A model generated the notes under the pieces. That model worked only from the letters and a program-made list of their open reading frames with translations, did no database searches and was not told the DNA's origin. DNA of 64,000 nucleotides from Pseudonocardia oceani (GTDB lineage: Bacteria; Actinomycetota; Actinomycetes; Mycobacteriales; Pseudonocardiaceae): positions 5,032,501 to 5,096,500 of the forward strand of contig NZ_JADQDF010000001.1 of the NCBI RefSeq assembly GCF_019263585.2. The letters are read 5' to 3'. Position numbers and translations under genes: made by a program. The stretch's first letter is position 1. The number at the start of each line of letters is the position of its first letter. Positions 41,307 to 49,580 of the stretch are shown here, piece by piece.

Positions 41307-43654
41307 GCTCGAGTGTCATGGGCGGGTTCGTCGGAGCCCGGATCAAGCGCCGCGAGGACGTCCGCATCCTCACCGGGACCGGGCGCTACATCGACGACGT
41401 GCAGGAGCGCGGCACCCTCACCTGCCACTTCGTCCGCAGCACCGTCGCGCACGCGAACCTCGTCGGGCTCGACGTCGCCGCGGCCCGCGAGGTCGAGGGC
41501 GTCGTCGCGGTCATCACCGGCGAGGAGATGGCGGCCCTGACCAACCCGATCAACCTCGGCGCCCCGATCCCGAACCTGCTCAGTCCCTCCTACACCGCCC
41601 TGGCCACCGGGAAGGTCCGCTACGTCGGGGAGCCGGTGGCGCTCGTGGTCGCGAGCGACCGGTACGTCGCCGAGGACGCCGCCGGGCTCATCGAGGTCGA
41701 GTACGAGACGCTGCCGCCGGTCGTGACGTCCGAGCAGGCGCTGGCCGAGGGCGCGCCGCAGCTGTTCGACGACGTGCCGGGCAACGTCATCCACACCGGC
41801 GAGATCGCGCACGGCGACATCGATGCGGCGTTCGCCGAGGCCGACCACGTGCTCACCGACCGCATCGACCAGCACCGGTGGGGCTGCGCCCCGATGGAGG
41901 GCCGCGGCGGCGTGGCCACCTTCGACCGGTCCACCGGGATGCTGACCTACGAGGCGTCCACGCAGACCACGCACCTGCTGCGGCTGCTGCTGTCGGGCTT
42001 CATCAACCAGCCGATCAACCTCATGCGGGTCGTCACCAGCGACATCGGCGGCAGCTTCGGCCTGAAGTTCTCGATCTACCGCGAGGACGTCGCCCTGTGC
42101 GCGGCGGCCAAGCACCTGGGCGCCTCGCTCAAGTGGGTCGAGGACCGCAACGAGAACCTCACCGCGGCGGGCGCGGCGCGCGACGAGTCGGTCACCATCG
42201 AGGCCGCCGTCAAGGCCGACGGCACCCTGCTCGGCTTCCGCGTCGGCATGGTCATGAACAACGGGGCCTACCCGATCATGCCGCCGGCCCCGGTCGTCAC
42301 CAACATCGCCGGCTACATGCTCCCCGGCCCCTACCGGCTGCCGGCCTACCGCTTCTCCTCGACGGTGGCGTGCACCAACAAGGCCTCCTACATCTCGCTG
42401 CGCGGGCCGTGGGCGGTCGAGACGCTGATCCGCGAGCGGATGATGGACATGATCGCCCGGGAGGTCGGGATCTCGGCGGTCGAGGTGCGCACGCGTAACC
42501 TCGTCCCGGTCACCGAGCAGCCGGTCACCAGCGGCGCGGGCTTCGTCATGGAGGGCGTCACCGCCTCCGAGACGTTCGACCGGCTCGTCGAGATGATCGA
42601 CCTCGACGAGATCCGGGCCGAGCAGGAGCAGGCGCGGTCCGAGGGCAGGCTGCTCGGCTTCGGCATGGGTACCTTCTACGAGCCCGCCCCCGGCACCCCG
42701 GAGTTCTGGGGCCTGATCGGCTTCCCGTTCAGCCACGAGCCGGTGCGCCTGCGGATCGAGCCCGACGGCAAGGTCACGGCCTTCACCACCCAGATCCCGC
42801 ACGGCCAGGGCCACGAGACGACGCTGGCCCAGGTCATCGCCGACGAGATGGGCGTGGCCTACGACGACGTCCGGATCGTCTTCGGCGACACCGACGCCAC
42901 GGTGTTCACCATGATCGGCACCGGCGGCAGCAAGGCCGGGATGATGGCCACCGGCGGGGCGATGGTCGCGGCGCGCGAGGTCCGGCGCCGGGTCCTCGAC
43001 ATCGCCGCCCACATGCTCGAGGCGAACCCGGACGACCTGCAGATCCAGGACTCCACGATCTCGGTCAAGGGCGCGCCCGCGTCGAAGGTCGCGCTCGCGG
43101 AGCTGGCGATGGGCTGCTACATGGCGCCCGGGATGATGCCGCAGGGCGTCGACCTCGACCTCGAGGCGACCGTCAAGTACGACGGCGAGAACGGCGGCTG
43201 GGGGCAGGGCAGCCACGCCTGCTGGATCGAGGTCGACCAGGAGACCGGGCGGATCGCGGTCACCCGCTACCTCGTCGTCGAGGACTGCGGGCGGATCATC
43301 AACCCCTCGGTCGTCGACGGCCAGGTGATCGGCGGCGTCGCGATGGGCCTGGGCGGGATGCTGCTGGAGCACTCCGCCTACGGCGACGACGGGCAGTACC
43401 TCGCCGGGACGTTCATGGACTACCTCATGCCGTCGGCGCCGGAGGTGCCCGAGATCGAGATCGTGCACCTGGAGTACGAGACCACGACGATGGTCGGGTC
43501 CCGGGGTGTCGGCGAGGGCGGCACCGTGCTCGCCCCGGCCGCGCTGCTCAACGCCGTCGACGACGCCTTCGCCCAGGTCGGCGGGAAGCGGATCACCGCG
43601 ACCCCGCTGACGCCGACGAAGGTCCTCGGCGCGCTCGGGGTCATCGAGGGCTGA
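41303..43654 (+). CDS. Molybdenum hydroxylase large subunit (CoxL-like, not CO dehydrogenase)
   Basis: About 783 aa catalytic subunit binding molybdopterin cytosine dinucleotide. IGGSFGLKFSIYRED, GQGHETTLAQ and the catalytic Glu loop VGSRGVGEGGTVLAP are present. Form I CO dehydrogenases carry the Cys-containing AYxCSFR loop; here the corresponding segment reads ASYISLRGPW, with no Cys, so CO oxidation is unlikely. It resembles hydroxylases of the nicotinate/isoquinoline/aldehyde type. Water-derived hydroxylation of a ring or aldehyde oxidation in the island's pathway is likely. Confidence 0.93.
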   Translation: MSSSVMGGFVGARIKRREDVRILTGTGRYIDDVQERGTLTCHFVRSTVAHANLVGLDVAAAREVEGVVAVITGEEMAALTNPINLGAPIPNLLSPSYTALATGKVRYVGEPVALVVASDRYVAEDAAGLIEVEYETLPPVVTSEQALAEGAPQLFDDVPGNVIHTGEIAHGDIDAAFAEADHVLTDRIDQHRWGCAPMEGRGGVATFDRSTGMLTYEASTQTTHLLRLLLSGFINQPINLMRVVTSDIGGSFGLKFSIYREDVALCAAAKHLGASLKWVEDRNENLTAAGAARDESVTIEAAVKADGTLLGFRVGMVMNNGAYPIMPPAPVVTNIAGYMLPGPYRLPAYRFSSTVACTNKASYISLRGPWAVETLIRERMMDMIAREVGISAVEVRTRNLVPVTEQPVTSGAGFVMEGVTASETFDRLVEMIDLDEIRAEQEQARSEGRLLGFGMGTFYEPAPGTPEFWGLIGFPFSHEPVRLRIEPDGKVTAFTTQIPHGQGHETTLAQVIADEMGVAYDDVRIVFGDTDATVFTMIGTGGSKAGMMATGGAMVAAREVRRRVLDIAAHMLEANPDDLQIQDSTISVKGAPASKVALAELAMGCYMAPGMMPQGVDLDLEATVKYDGENGGWGQGSHACWIEVDQETGRIAVTRYLVVEDCGRIINPSVVDGQVIGGVAMGLGGMLLEHSAYGDDGQYLAGTFMDYLMPSAPEVPEIEIVHLEYETTTMVGSRGVGEGGTVLAPAALLNAVDDAFAQVGGKRITATPLTPTKVLGALGVIEG

Positions 43655-43670
43655 GGCCCGCCCGCACGGC

Positions 43671-43709
43671 ACCCGTCCAGCACCCGCCCGTCCAGCACCC
43701 GTCCGGCCC
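43671..43709 (+). repeat. Short tandem repeat CACCCGTCCAG in intergenic spacer
   Basis: Copies of CACCCGTCCAG/CACCCGCCCGTCCAG repeat head to tail in the 128-base gap between coxL and the BKACE gene. The rest of the gap has no gene; an ACGAGAACGGAG ribosome-binding region precedes 43783. Confidence 0.6.
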
Positions 43710-43782
43710 CGCGCCGGGCGGGTGCTGCGCGTCCTGCGCCCGCCGACCGCCGGCCGGCGCCACGAGAACGGAGCACGCAGAG

Positions 43783-44676
43783 ATGCGCACCGACCCGCTG
43801 ATGATCGAGGTCCGCTGCAACGAGTCGACGATGCGGGGGGCCAACCCGCACCTGCCGTACTCGTCGGAGGAGATCGTGCGGGAGGCCGTGCGCAGCCACG
43901 ACGCCGGCGCGGCGATCATCCACTGGCACGGCCGCGACGCCGTGACGGGCGCACCGGACAACTCCGTGGAGCTCTACTGCGAGGCCGAGGAGGGCATCCG
44001 GGGCGCCACCGACCTGATCACCAAGCCGACGCTGGGCTACATCAGCCAGAGCGGGGTGGAGGACCGGGTCAAGCACGTGCGCGCGCTGGCCGACGACCCG
44101 CGGCTGCGCTTCGACGCCGTGCCGGTCGACTTCGGCTCGATGAACATCGACACCTGGGACGAGGCGGGGAAGCAGTTCGTCCCCGGTGACGGCGTCTACG
44201 TCAACAGCCGCCGCGACATCGCCTCGGTGCTGGGCGTGTTCGGCGACCTGTCGTCGTTCGTCACCACGGTGTGCTGGGACGTGGGCCAGATCCGCACCGC
44301 GCTGCGCTACCGCGAGATGGGCCTCGCCCCCTCGACCACGCTGTGGGAGTTCGTCTTCACCGGGGCCAGCAGGCCGTCGAGCGCGGGCACCAACGTGCAC
44401 GCGCTCAACGCCATGATCGCCGAGATCCCGCCGGGCGAGCCGTGGCAGCTGATGTGCTACGGCGGTGACGTCCTGCCGCTCGCGGCGCTGGCGATCGTCC
44501 TCGGCGGCCACGTCTCCATCGGCCTGGGCGACCACGACTACGCCCGCTTCGGCACGCCGCACAACGGCGAGCTCGTGGCGAAGGTGGCCCAGCTGGCCGA
44601 GACGCTCGGGCGCCCGGTCGCCGGGCCGGCCCGCGCCCGGGAGCTGCTGGGCATGGCGCCGCTGCCGCCCGCCTGA
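43783..44676 (+). CDS. Beta-keto acid cleavage enzyme (BKACE family)
   Basis: About 297 aa TIM-barrel zinc enzyme that condenses acetyl-CoA with a beta-keto acid and cleaves it to acetoacetate and a new acyl-CoA. Zinc-ligand motifs are IIHWHGRDA and GGHVSIGLGDHDY, with the catalytic Glu in RCNESTMRG; each is intact. The substrate range of the family is broad (aminohexanoate, dehydrocarnitine, beta-ketoadipate). It offers a CoA-transfer route for the product of ring cleavage. The ATG at 43783 has GGAG upstream. Confidence 0.9.
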   Translation: MRTDPLMIEVRCNESTMRGANPHLPYSSEEIVREAVRSHDAGAAIIHWHGRDAVTGAPDNSVELYCEAEEGIRGATDLITKPTLGYISQSGVEDRVKHVRALADDPRLRFDAVPVDFGSMNIDTWDEAGKQFVPGDGVYVNSRRDIASVLGVFGDLSSFVTTVCWDVGQIRTALRYREMGLAPSTTLWEFVFTGASRPSSAGTNVHALNAMIAEIPPGEPWQLMCYGGDVLPLAALAIVLGGHVSIGLGDHDYARFGTPHNGELVAKVAQLAETLGRPVAGPARARELLGMAPLPPA

Positions 44677-44682
44677 GCGGTG

Positions 44683-45834
44683 CTACCGGGGGCGCGCCAG
44701 CAGGACCGGGTAGCTGTCGTGGCGCACCTGGGCGCTGGCGGCCAGGACCGGCGGGCGGTCCGGGTCGGGCCGCACGCCCAGGGCGAGCAGCGCGCGCAGC
44801 ACCTGCACGTGGACGCCGGGCGCGGCCGTGCTCCCGGTGACGACGGCGCGGCCCAGGCACAGGTGCGGTCCGCTGCCGAACGCCAGGCCCCACGGCCGGA
44901 CCCGGTCGGGCAGCGGGCGGCCCGGCCGGAACGCCTCGGCGTCCGCCCCGAACACCGCGGGGTCGCGGTTGGCCGCGACGAGGTCGACGGCCACGTGCTC
45001 GCCCTCCCGGATCAGCCGGCCGTCGCGCAGCGTCACGTCGGTCAGTGCGCGGCGCACCAGCGCGACCGTCGGGGGGCGCAGCCGAAGGGTCTCGAACACG
45101 GCGTCGCGGAGAGCGTCGTCGGTCGGGTCGCCGTCGGTCGGGTCGCCGGTGGCCCCGCCCAGCGCGTGGGCGGTGTGCACCAGCAGCGCGGCGTTGTTCA
45201 GCGTCGAGGCCGCCAGGAACAGCACCACCTCCCGCACCGCGGCGTCGTCGTCCCACTCGCCGCCGTGTGCGGCGAGCAGGGAGAGCAGGTCGGTGGGCGC
45301 GTCGCCGCGCTCGACCAGCCCGGCGCGGTGCCGGGCGGCCGGGGTGTGGAAGCGGTCGACCAGCGCGTCGCGGGCGGCCTCGCCCTCGGCGATCACGGTG
45401 GCGTGGTCGCGGGTGGACCACTCGACGGTGACGGCCTCCAGCAGCGGGCCGAGGTGGTGCAGGAGCTCGGCGGTCGCGTCGGGGTCGGTGACGTCGTCGA
45501 ACCCGATGAGCGCGGCGGCGAACTGCAGGAACACCGCGCGCCCGAACGGGACCAGGTCCGCGGCCCAGCGGTCGCCCTCGGGGCGGACGGCGTCGGCGAG
45601 GCACCGGTCGAGCGTCCGGGCGACCACGTCGTGGTAGCCGGCCAGCGCGCCGCGCGCGACGAGCGGGCTGAGCAGCCGGCGCCGGTGCAGGTGCCCGGGC
45701 CCGTCGAGGACGAGGACCGTGCCCCCGATCAGCGGAGCGCTCTCGTGCTTGGACTCCTGGGCGAACCGGCGCGACCCCAGGATCTCGTCGGCCTCGGCGA
45801 AGCCCTCGACGCGGGCGAGCTCCTGGTCGTCCAT
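44683..45834 (-). CDS. Cytochrome P450, atypical (no acid-alcohol pair)
   Basis: About 383 aa. Haem Cys in FGSGPHLCLGRAV, helix K ETLR and the usual meander. The I-helix reads FLAASTLNNAALL where the acid/Thr (E/D-T) normally stands, so proton delivery or the reaction type may differ. It shares VEWSTRDH and overall layout with the P450 at 26188, and both have shortened N-termini. The ATG at 45834 was chosen because of GGAG about eight bases upstream. It is divergent from the classical P450. Confidence 0.83.
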   Translation of the reverse strand: MDDQELARVEGFAEADEILGSRRFAQESKHESAPLIGGTVLVLDGPGHLHRRRLLSPLVARGALAGYHDVVARTLDRCLADAVRPEGDRWAADLVPFGRAVFLQFAAALIGFDDVTDPDATAELLHHLGPLLEAVTVEWSTRDHATVIAEGEAARDALVDRFHTPAARHRAGLVERGDAPTDLLSLLAAHGGEWDDDAAVREVVLFLAASTLNNAALLVHTAHALGGATGDPTDGDPTDDALRDAVFETLRLRPPTVALVRRALTDVTLRDGRLIREGEHVAVDLVAANRDPAVFGADAEAFRPGRPLPDRVRPWGLAFGSGPHLCLGRAVVTGSTAAPGVHVQVLRALLALGVRPDPDRPPVLAASAQVRHDSYPVLLARPR

Positions 45835-45853
45835 CCGGCTCCGATCGACGGTC

Positions 45854-45878
45854 TTGACACTGCATACTATGTTACTGG
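45854..45878. promoter_or_regulatory. AT-rich region with TTGACA and ACTATGTTACTGG element
   Basis: Between the two P450 genes (72-base gap) lie TTGACA (45854-45859) and the 13-mer ACTATGTTACTGG (45866-45878). The 13-mer recurs with one mismatch at 60192-60204, in the other divergent promoter at the Lrp/indolepyruvate junction. Confidence 0.5.
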
Positions 45879-45906
45879 TTAGGCCCACGACGAGGAGGCG
45901 GTCGGC

Positions 45907-47133
45907 GTGACGAGCGCGAGCAAGGGTGCGCTGGCCGCGCTGGAGGCGCACGCGACCGGTGCGGCGCCGTGCGACCCCTACCCCGTCTACGCCCGCCTGC
46001 GCGCCGAGACCCCGGTCGCTCGGAGCGAGGTGCTGCAGGCGTGGCTGGTGTCGCGGTCGGCCGACGTCGGGCGATGCTTCAAGGACGCCGCCACCTTCGG
46101 CCCGCTCGCCTCGGGCACGGGCAGCAGCGCCATCTACGGCCGGACGATCCTGCACATGAGCGGTGACGAGCACCGCCGCAAGGCGGCGATCGTCGCGCGG
46201 CGCCTCCGCAACCGCCGTGTCCTGCGCGGCGGCCTGGGGGAGCGGGTGCGCGACCTGGTCGCCGGGCTCGTCGCCGACCTGCCCCGGGCCCCGGACGTGG
46301 CCGACCTGCGCGCCGGGCTGACCACCCCGCTGCCGCTCACCGTGATCGCCGAGCTCATGGCGATGCACGAGGCCGCGCGGTTCCCGCAGTGGTACCACGA
46401 CCTCGCCGCGGCCAGCGTCTCCAACGTCGGCCGCGACGCCTGCGTGCACGCCCGCGGGGTGCGGGCCAAGGAGGAGATCGACGCGTTCCTCACGCCCGCG
46501 ATCGCGCAGAAGCGCGCGCAGCCGACCGACGACCTGCTCTCCGACCTGTGCACCGTGGAGTACGAGGGCGAACGGCTCTCCGACGCCGAGGTGCGCAGCA
46601 ACTCGGCGTTCTTCCTCTCCGCGGGCATCGAGACCACCGACCGGGCGATGGTGAACCTGCTCGGTGCGCTGGCCTCGGATCCGGACCAGTGGGAGCGGCT
46701 GCGGGCCGACCGCTCGCTCGTGCCGTCCGCGGTGGCCGAGATCCTGCGCCACCGCGCGCCGGTGCAGGGCTCCGTGCGCCAGGCGCTCGTCGACGTGGAG
46801 CTGGGCGGGCAGCCGGTCCGGGCGGGCGACAAGCTGATCCTGCTGCTCGGGTCGGCCAACCACGACGAGGCGGTCTTCGCCGAGCCCGAGCGGTTCGACG
46901 TCGCCCGGTTCGCCGACGGCCCCGACCCGCAGTTCACCCCGGCCGCGTCGCTGCGCGCCTTCGGCGGCGGCGCCCACACCTGCACGGGCTCGCTGCTGGC
47001 CAAGCTCGAGATCGAGCAGGTGCTCACCCACCTGCTCGACACCGTCCGCGAGCTCCGCCACGCCGGGGAGCCGGCCCCCGACACCGGCTTCATGCTGCGG
47101 TCGGCCCCGGAGCTGCGGCTCCTCCTGACCTGA
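45907..47133 (+). CDS. Cytochrome P450, classical
   Basis: About 408 aa. I-helix SAGIETTDRAMVNLL with the normal acid/Thr pair, ExxR as EILRHRAP, haem motif FGGGAHTCTGSLLAKLE with the Cys ligand. It resembles bacterial substrate hydroxylases. The GTG at 45907 has GAGGAGG upstream. It heads a unit with the SDR and the duplicated unknown protein. The island's ferredoxin at 27517 could be its electron donor. Confidence 0.9.
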   Translation: MTSASKGALAALEAHATGAAPCDPYPVYARLRAETPVARSEVLQAWLVSRSADVGRCFKDAATFGPLASGTGSSAIYGRTILHMSGDEHRRKAAIVARRLRNRRVLRGGLGERVRDLVAGLVADLPRAPDVADLRAGLTTPLPLTVIAELMAMHEAARFPQWYHDLAAASVSNVGRDACVHARGVRAKEEIDAFLTPAIAQKRAQPTDDLLSDLCTVEYEGERLSDAEVRSNSAFFLSAGIETTDRAMVNLLGALASDPDQWERLRADRSLVPSAVAEILRHRAPVQGSVRQALVDVELGGQPVRAGDKLILLLGSANHDEAVFAEPERFDVARFADGPDPQFTPAASLRAFGGGAHTCTGSLLAKLEIEQVLTHLLDTVRELRHAGEPAPDTGFMLRSAPELRLLLT

Positions 47134-47188
47134 ACGGCGCCCGGGCACCCGAGACGCACGACGACGAACGACGACGAACGGGAGCGGC

Positions 47189-47983
47189 ATGCGACGGTTG
47201 GCCGGCAAGCGGACCCTGATCACCGGGGCCGGATCGGGACTCGGGCGCGCCTCGGCGCTGCGCTTCGGGCAGGAGGGTGCCGCCGTGCTCTGCGTGGACC
47301 GCGACGCCGCGAGCGCGGAGGCCGCGGCCGCCGCGGTCCGCGAGGCGGGCGGCGCCGCGGTCGCGTGCGCGGCGGACGTCGCCTCGGAGCCCGACACCGA
47401 GCGCATGGTCGCCGAGGCCGTCGAGGCGTTCGGCGGTCTCGACGTGCTGTTCGCCAACGCGGGCATCGCGGGGGTCGGCACCGGGGCCGACTGCACCCTG
47501 GCCGACTGGGAGCGCGTCCTCTCCGTGAACCTGACCGGGGTCTTCCTCAGCTCCAAGCACGCCCTGCGCCGGATGATCGCCCAGGGCACCGGGGGCTCGA
47601 TCGTCCACCAGGCCAGCGTCGGGGGGCTGGTCGGCGTCGCCGGCATCGCCCCGTACGCCGCGGCGAAGGCCGGCGTCATCGGGCTCACCCGCCAGCTCGC
47701 CGCGGAGTACGGGCCCGCCCGGATCCGCGTCAACGCGCTGTGCCCGGGCACCGTCCCGACGCCGCTGGTCCGCGAGACCTACCGCGACCGCGGCGGCTTC
47801 GGCACCGGCACGGGGGAGACCCCGGACGAGACGCTGGAGCTCCAGCGCCTGCGCCGCTTCCCGCTGGGCCGCCTCGGCGAGGAGGACGACATCGCCCACG
47901 CCGCGCTGTTCCTGGCCTCCGACGAGTCGTCGTGGGTGACCGGGCAGGCGTGGGCGGTCGACGGCGGCATGACCGCGGTCTGA
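47189..47983 (+). CDS. Short-chain dehydrogenase/reductase
   Basis: About 264 aa. TLITGAGSGLGRASALRF NAD loop, Asp in CVDRDAAS for NAD preference, NAGI, catalytic HQASVGG Ser and YAAAK. The C-terminal DGGMTAV end is standard. Residues 190-215 (GTGTGETPDETLELQRLRRFP) form a longer substrate loop than the classical 250-aa enzymes. The gene follows the P450 by 55 bases, and an alcohol made by that P450 could be its substrate. Confidence 0.88.
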   Translation: MRRLAGKRTLITGAGSGLGRASALRFGQEGAAVLCVDRDAASAEAAAAAVREAGGAAVACAADVASEPDTERMVAEAVEAFGGLDVLFANAGIAGVGTGADCTLADWERVLSVNLTGVFLSSKHALRRMIAQGTGGSIVHQASVGGLVGVAGIAPYAAAKAGVIGLTRQLAAEYGPARIRVNALCPGTVPTPLVRETYRDRGGFGTGTGETPDETLELQRLRRFPLGRLGEEDDIAHAALFLASDESSWVTGQAWAVDGGMTAV

Positions 47984-47995
47984 GCGGGGGCGACG

Positions 47996-48853
47996 ATGGA
48001 GCACAGCGCGAAAGAGGGCCCGGACCTGCAGACGGTCGTGCACGCCGAGGAGCGCGGGAGCGTGGTGGCGATCGACTCGGCCTACCACGTCGACGCGCGC
48101 AACACCGGGCGCGACGTCGTCGTCAGCGCCTCCTACTCCGGCGTGCTGCCGGCCCGGTTCGTCGCCGAGCACCGGCCCCGCGCGGCCATCGGGCTGGACT
48201 GCGGCATCGGGCCCGACGGGGCCGGGATCGCGGGGCTGTGGTTCTACGAGGCGCTCGGCATCCCCGCCGCCACGGCCGACGTCGCCGGTGTCCTGCTCGG
48301 TGACGGCGTCGACGTCCACCGCCACGGCGTGGTCAGCCGGGTCAACGCGCCCGCGCAGCAGTGCGGGGTAGAGCCCGGCACGAGCGTCCGCGAGGCCGCG
48401 CTGCTGCTGCTGCGCGGCGAGCCGCGCCCGCAGGCGCCGGGGGAGATCACGCACCGGACGGTCGTGGAGACCGCACCCGACGGCAGGCAGGTCGTGTGCG
48501 CCGACTCGATCGCGTTCGGCACGGCGGCCGACACCGGGCGCACGGTCCTCGTCACGGCGGGCCACACCGGCCGCAGCGCCGTGCCCTACCTGCGCGACGT
48601 CCGGCCGTGGGGGTTCATCTGCTCCGACGGCGGTCGCGGCCGCGACGACTCGGGGATGGCGGGGCTGCTCGTCGTCGAGGCCGACGGCCTGGCCGGCGCC
48701 ACGGTCGACGCCCGCACCGCCCGGATGGGCGACGGCCTGTCCAGCTACCACGACGGCGTCATCAGCGCGGCGAACGCCCCGGCGCGCGCCCGCGGCGTGG
48801 AGATCGGCATGGCCGCGGCGACCGCCGCGCACCTGCTCCTCGTCGGCGGCTGA
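47996..48853 (+). CDS. Unrecognised protein made of two tandem copies of one domain
   Basis: About 285 aa with no family I recognise. Residues about 19-135 and 155-275 align throughout: VVAIDSAYHVD versus VVCADSIAFGT, TGRDVVVSASYSG versus TGRTVLVTAGHTG, then D-x-G-x-G-x-D...G-x-AGL and GDGVDVHRHGVVSRVNAPAQQCGVEPG versus GDGLSSYHDGVISAANAPARARGVEIG. The shared GxxSxxNAPA block and aspartates could form a ligand or metal site. No signal peptide or membrane segment. It follows the SDR by 12 bases and should be in its operon. It could be a hydrolase or isomerase of the same pathway. Confidence 0.75.
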   Translation: MEHSAKEGPDLQTVVHAEERGSVVAIDSAYHVDARNTGRDVVVSASYSGVLPARFVAEHRPRAAIGLDCGIGPDGAGIAGLWFYEALGIPAATADVAGVLLGDGVDVHRHGVVSRVNAPAQQCGVEPGTSVREAALLLLRGEPRPQAPGEITHRTVVETAPDGRQVVCADSIAFGTAADTGRTVLVTAGHTGRSAVPYLRDVRPWGFICSDGGRGRDDSGMAGLLVVEADGLAGATVDARTARMGDGLSSYHDGVISAANAPARARGVEIGMAAATAAHLLLVGG

Positions 48854-49050
48854 GCGGCGGCGCCGGTCCGGCCCGCCGACGGCCATCGCGAGCGGGCAGG
48901 GGTGAGCGGGGGACGGCGCGCCCTGGATGGAAAGGCGTTCGCAAGGTGTGCGCCGCGTATCCGGGACGTCATGGCGGGGATCCTGGTGGGGAGCGCGGTG
49001 GGTCGCAGCCGGTGTCCCGGGCGAGCACCGCGACCAGGGAGGCCGATGAC

Positions 49051-49530
49051 ATGAACGGGAACCCGACCACGGTGCACCGGCGCGCGGGCCCGCGGGGCCG
49101 CTCCCGCGCGGACGGTGTGGTGCCGGCGGCGACGCTGATCGCTTCGGTGCTGCTTGCCGTGTTCCTCGCGTGGATCCACCCGGCGTTGCTCGTCCTGGTG
49201 GCGGTCGTCTGCGGGATCGGGTGGCTGCGCCGTAGCGACGCCGACCCCGTCCACTGGGGGCCCGTTCCCCGGAGCGCCGCTGCGGCCGGGCCGGTCGCGC
49301 CGCCCCCGGCCGGCCCTCGTGCGGAGGCGACCGGGGACACGGCGGAGGAGCCGCACACCCGGACCCCCTCCGCGCCGTCGCCGACCCCGGGCCGGGTCGT
49401 CACAACCGGCCGGAGCGGGCAGCGCCCGCCGTCCGGCCCGGTCCGCCGGTCCGCCGGCACCGCGCGCCACGACGGTGCCACCGCCCGGCGTCGCGCGGCG
49501 CGCCGGTCGCCGAGTGCGGCGTCGCGCTAG
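49051..49530 (+). CDS. Small membrane protein with Pro/Arg-rich C-terminal tail
   Basis: About 159 aa, not recognised. A basic N-terminus (HRRAGPRGRSRADG) precedes two close hydrophobic helices (VPAATLIASVLLAVFLAWI and ALLVLVAVVCGIGWL), then a long disordered Pro/Ala/Arg-rich tail. The ATG at 49051 was chosen because GGAGG lies about 10 bases upstream and the region before it has no support. The 197 bases before it hold no recognisable gene. It converges with the DUF2252 gene. Confidence 0.6.
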   Translation: MNGNPTTVHRRAGPRGRSRADGVVPAATLIASVLLAVFLAWIHPALLVLVAVVCGIGWLRRSDADPVHWGPVPRSAAAAGPVAPPPAGPRAEATGDTAEEPHTRTPSAPSPTPGRVVTTGRSGQRPPSGPVRRSAGTARHDGATARRRAARRSPSAASR

Positions 49531-49580
49531 CCCCCCGGTTCCTCGCCCCGCCACCGTTCCGGCTGCCGCTCGGACCCCGC

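Noticed and set aside
41303..43654. Aerobic carbon monoxide dehydrogenase
   Set aside because: The diagnostic Cys-containing AYxCSFR loop is absent.
41213..43672. Long antisense frame opposite the molybdenum hydroxylase
   Set aside because: It is a shadow of coxL, with repetitive Arg/His/Asp composition and no recognisable motifs.
48854..49050. Short open frames between the duplicated protein and the membrane protein
   Set aside because: No ribosome-binding site, no recognisable sequence and strongly Arg/Gly-biased translation.
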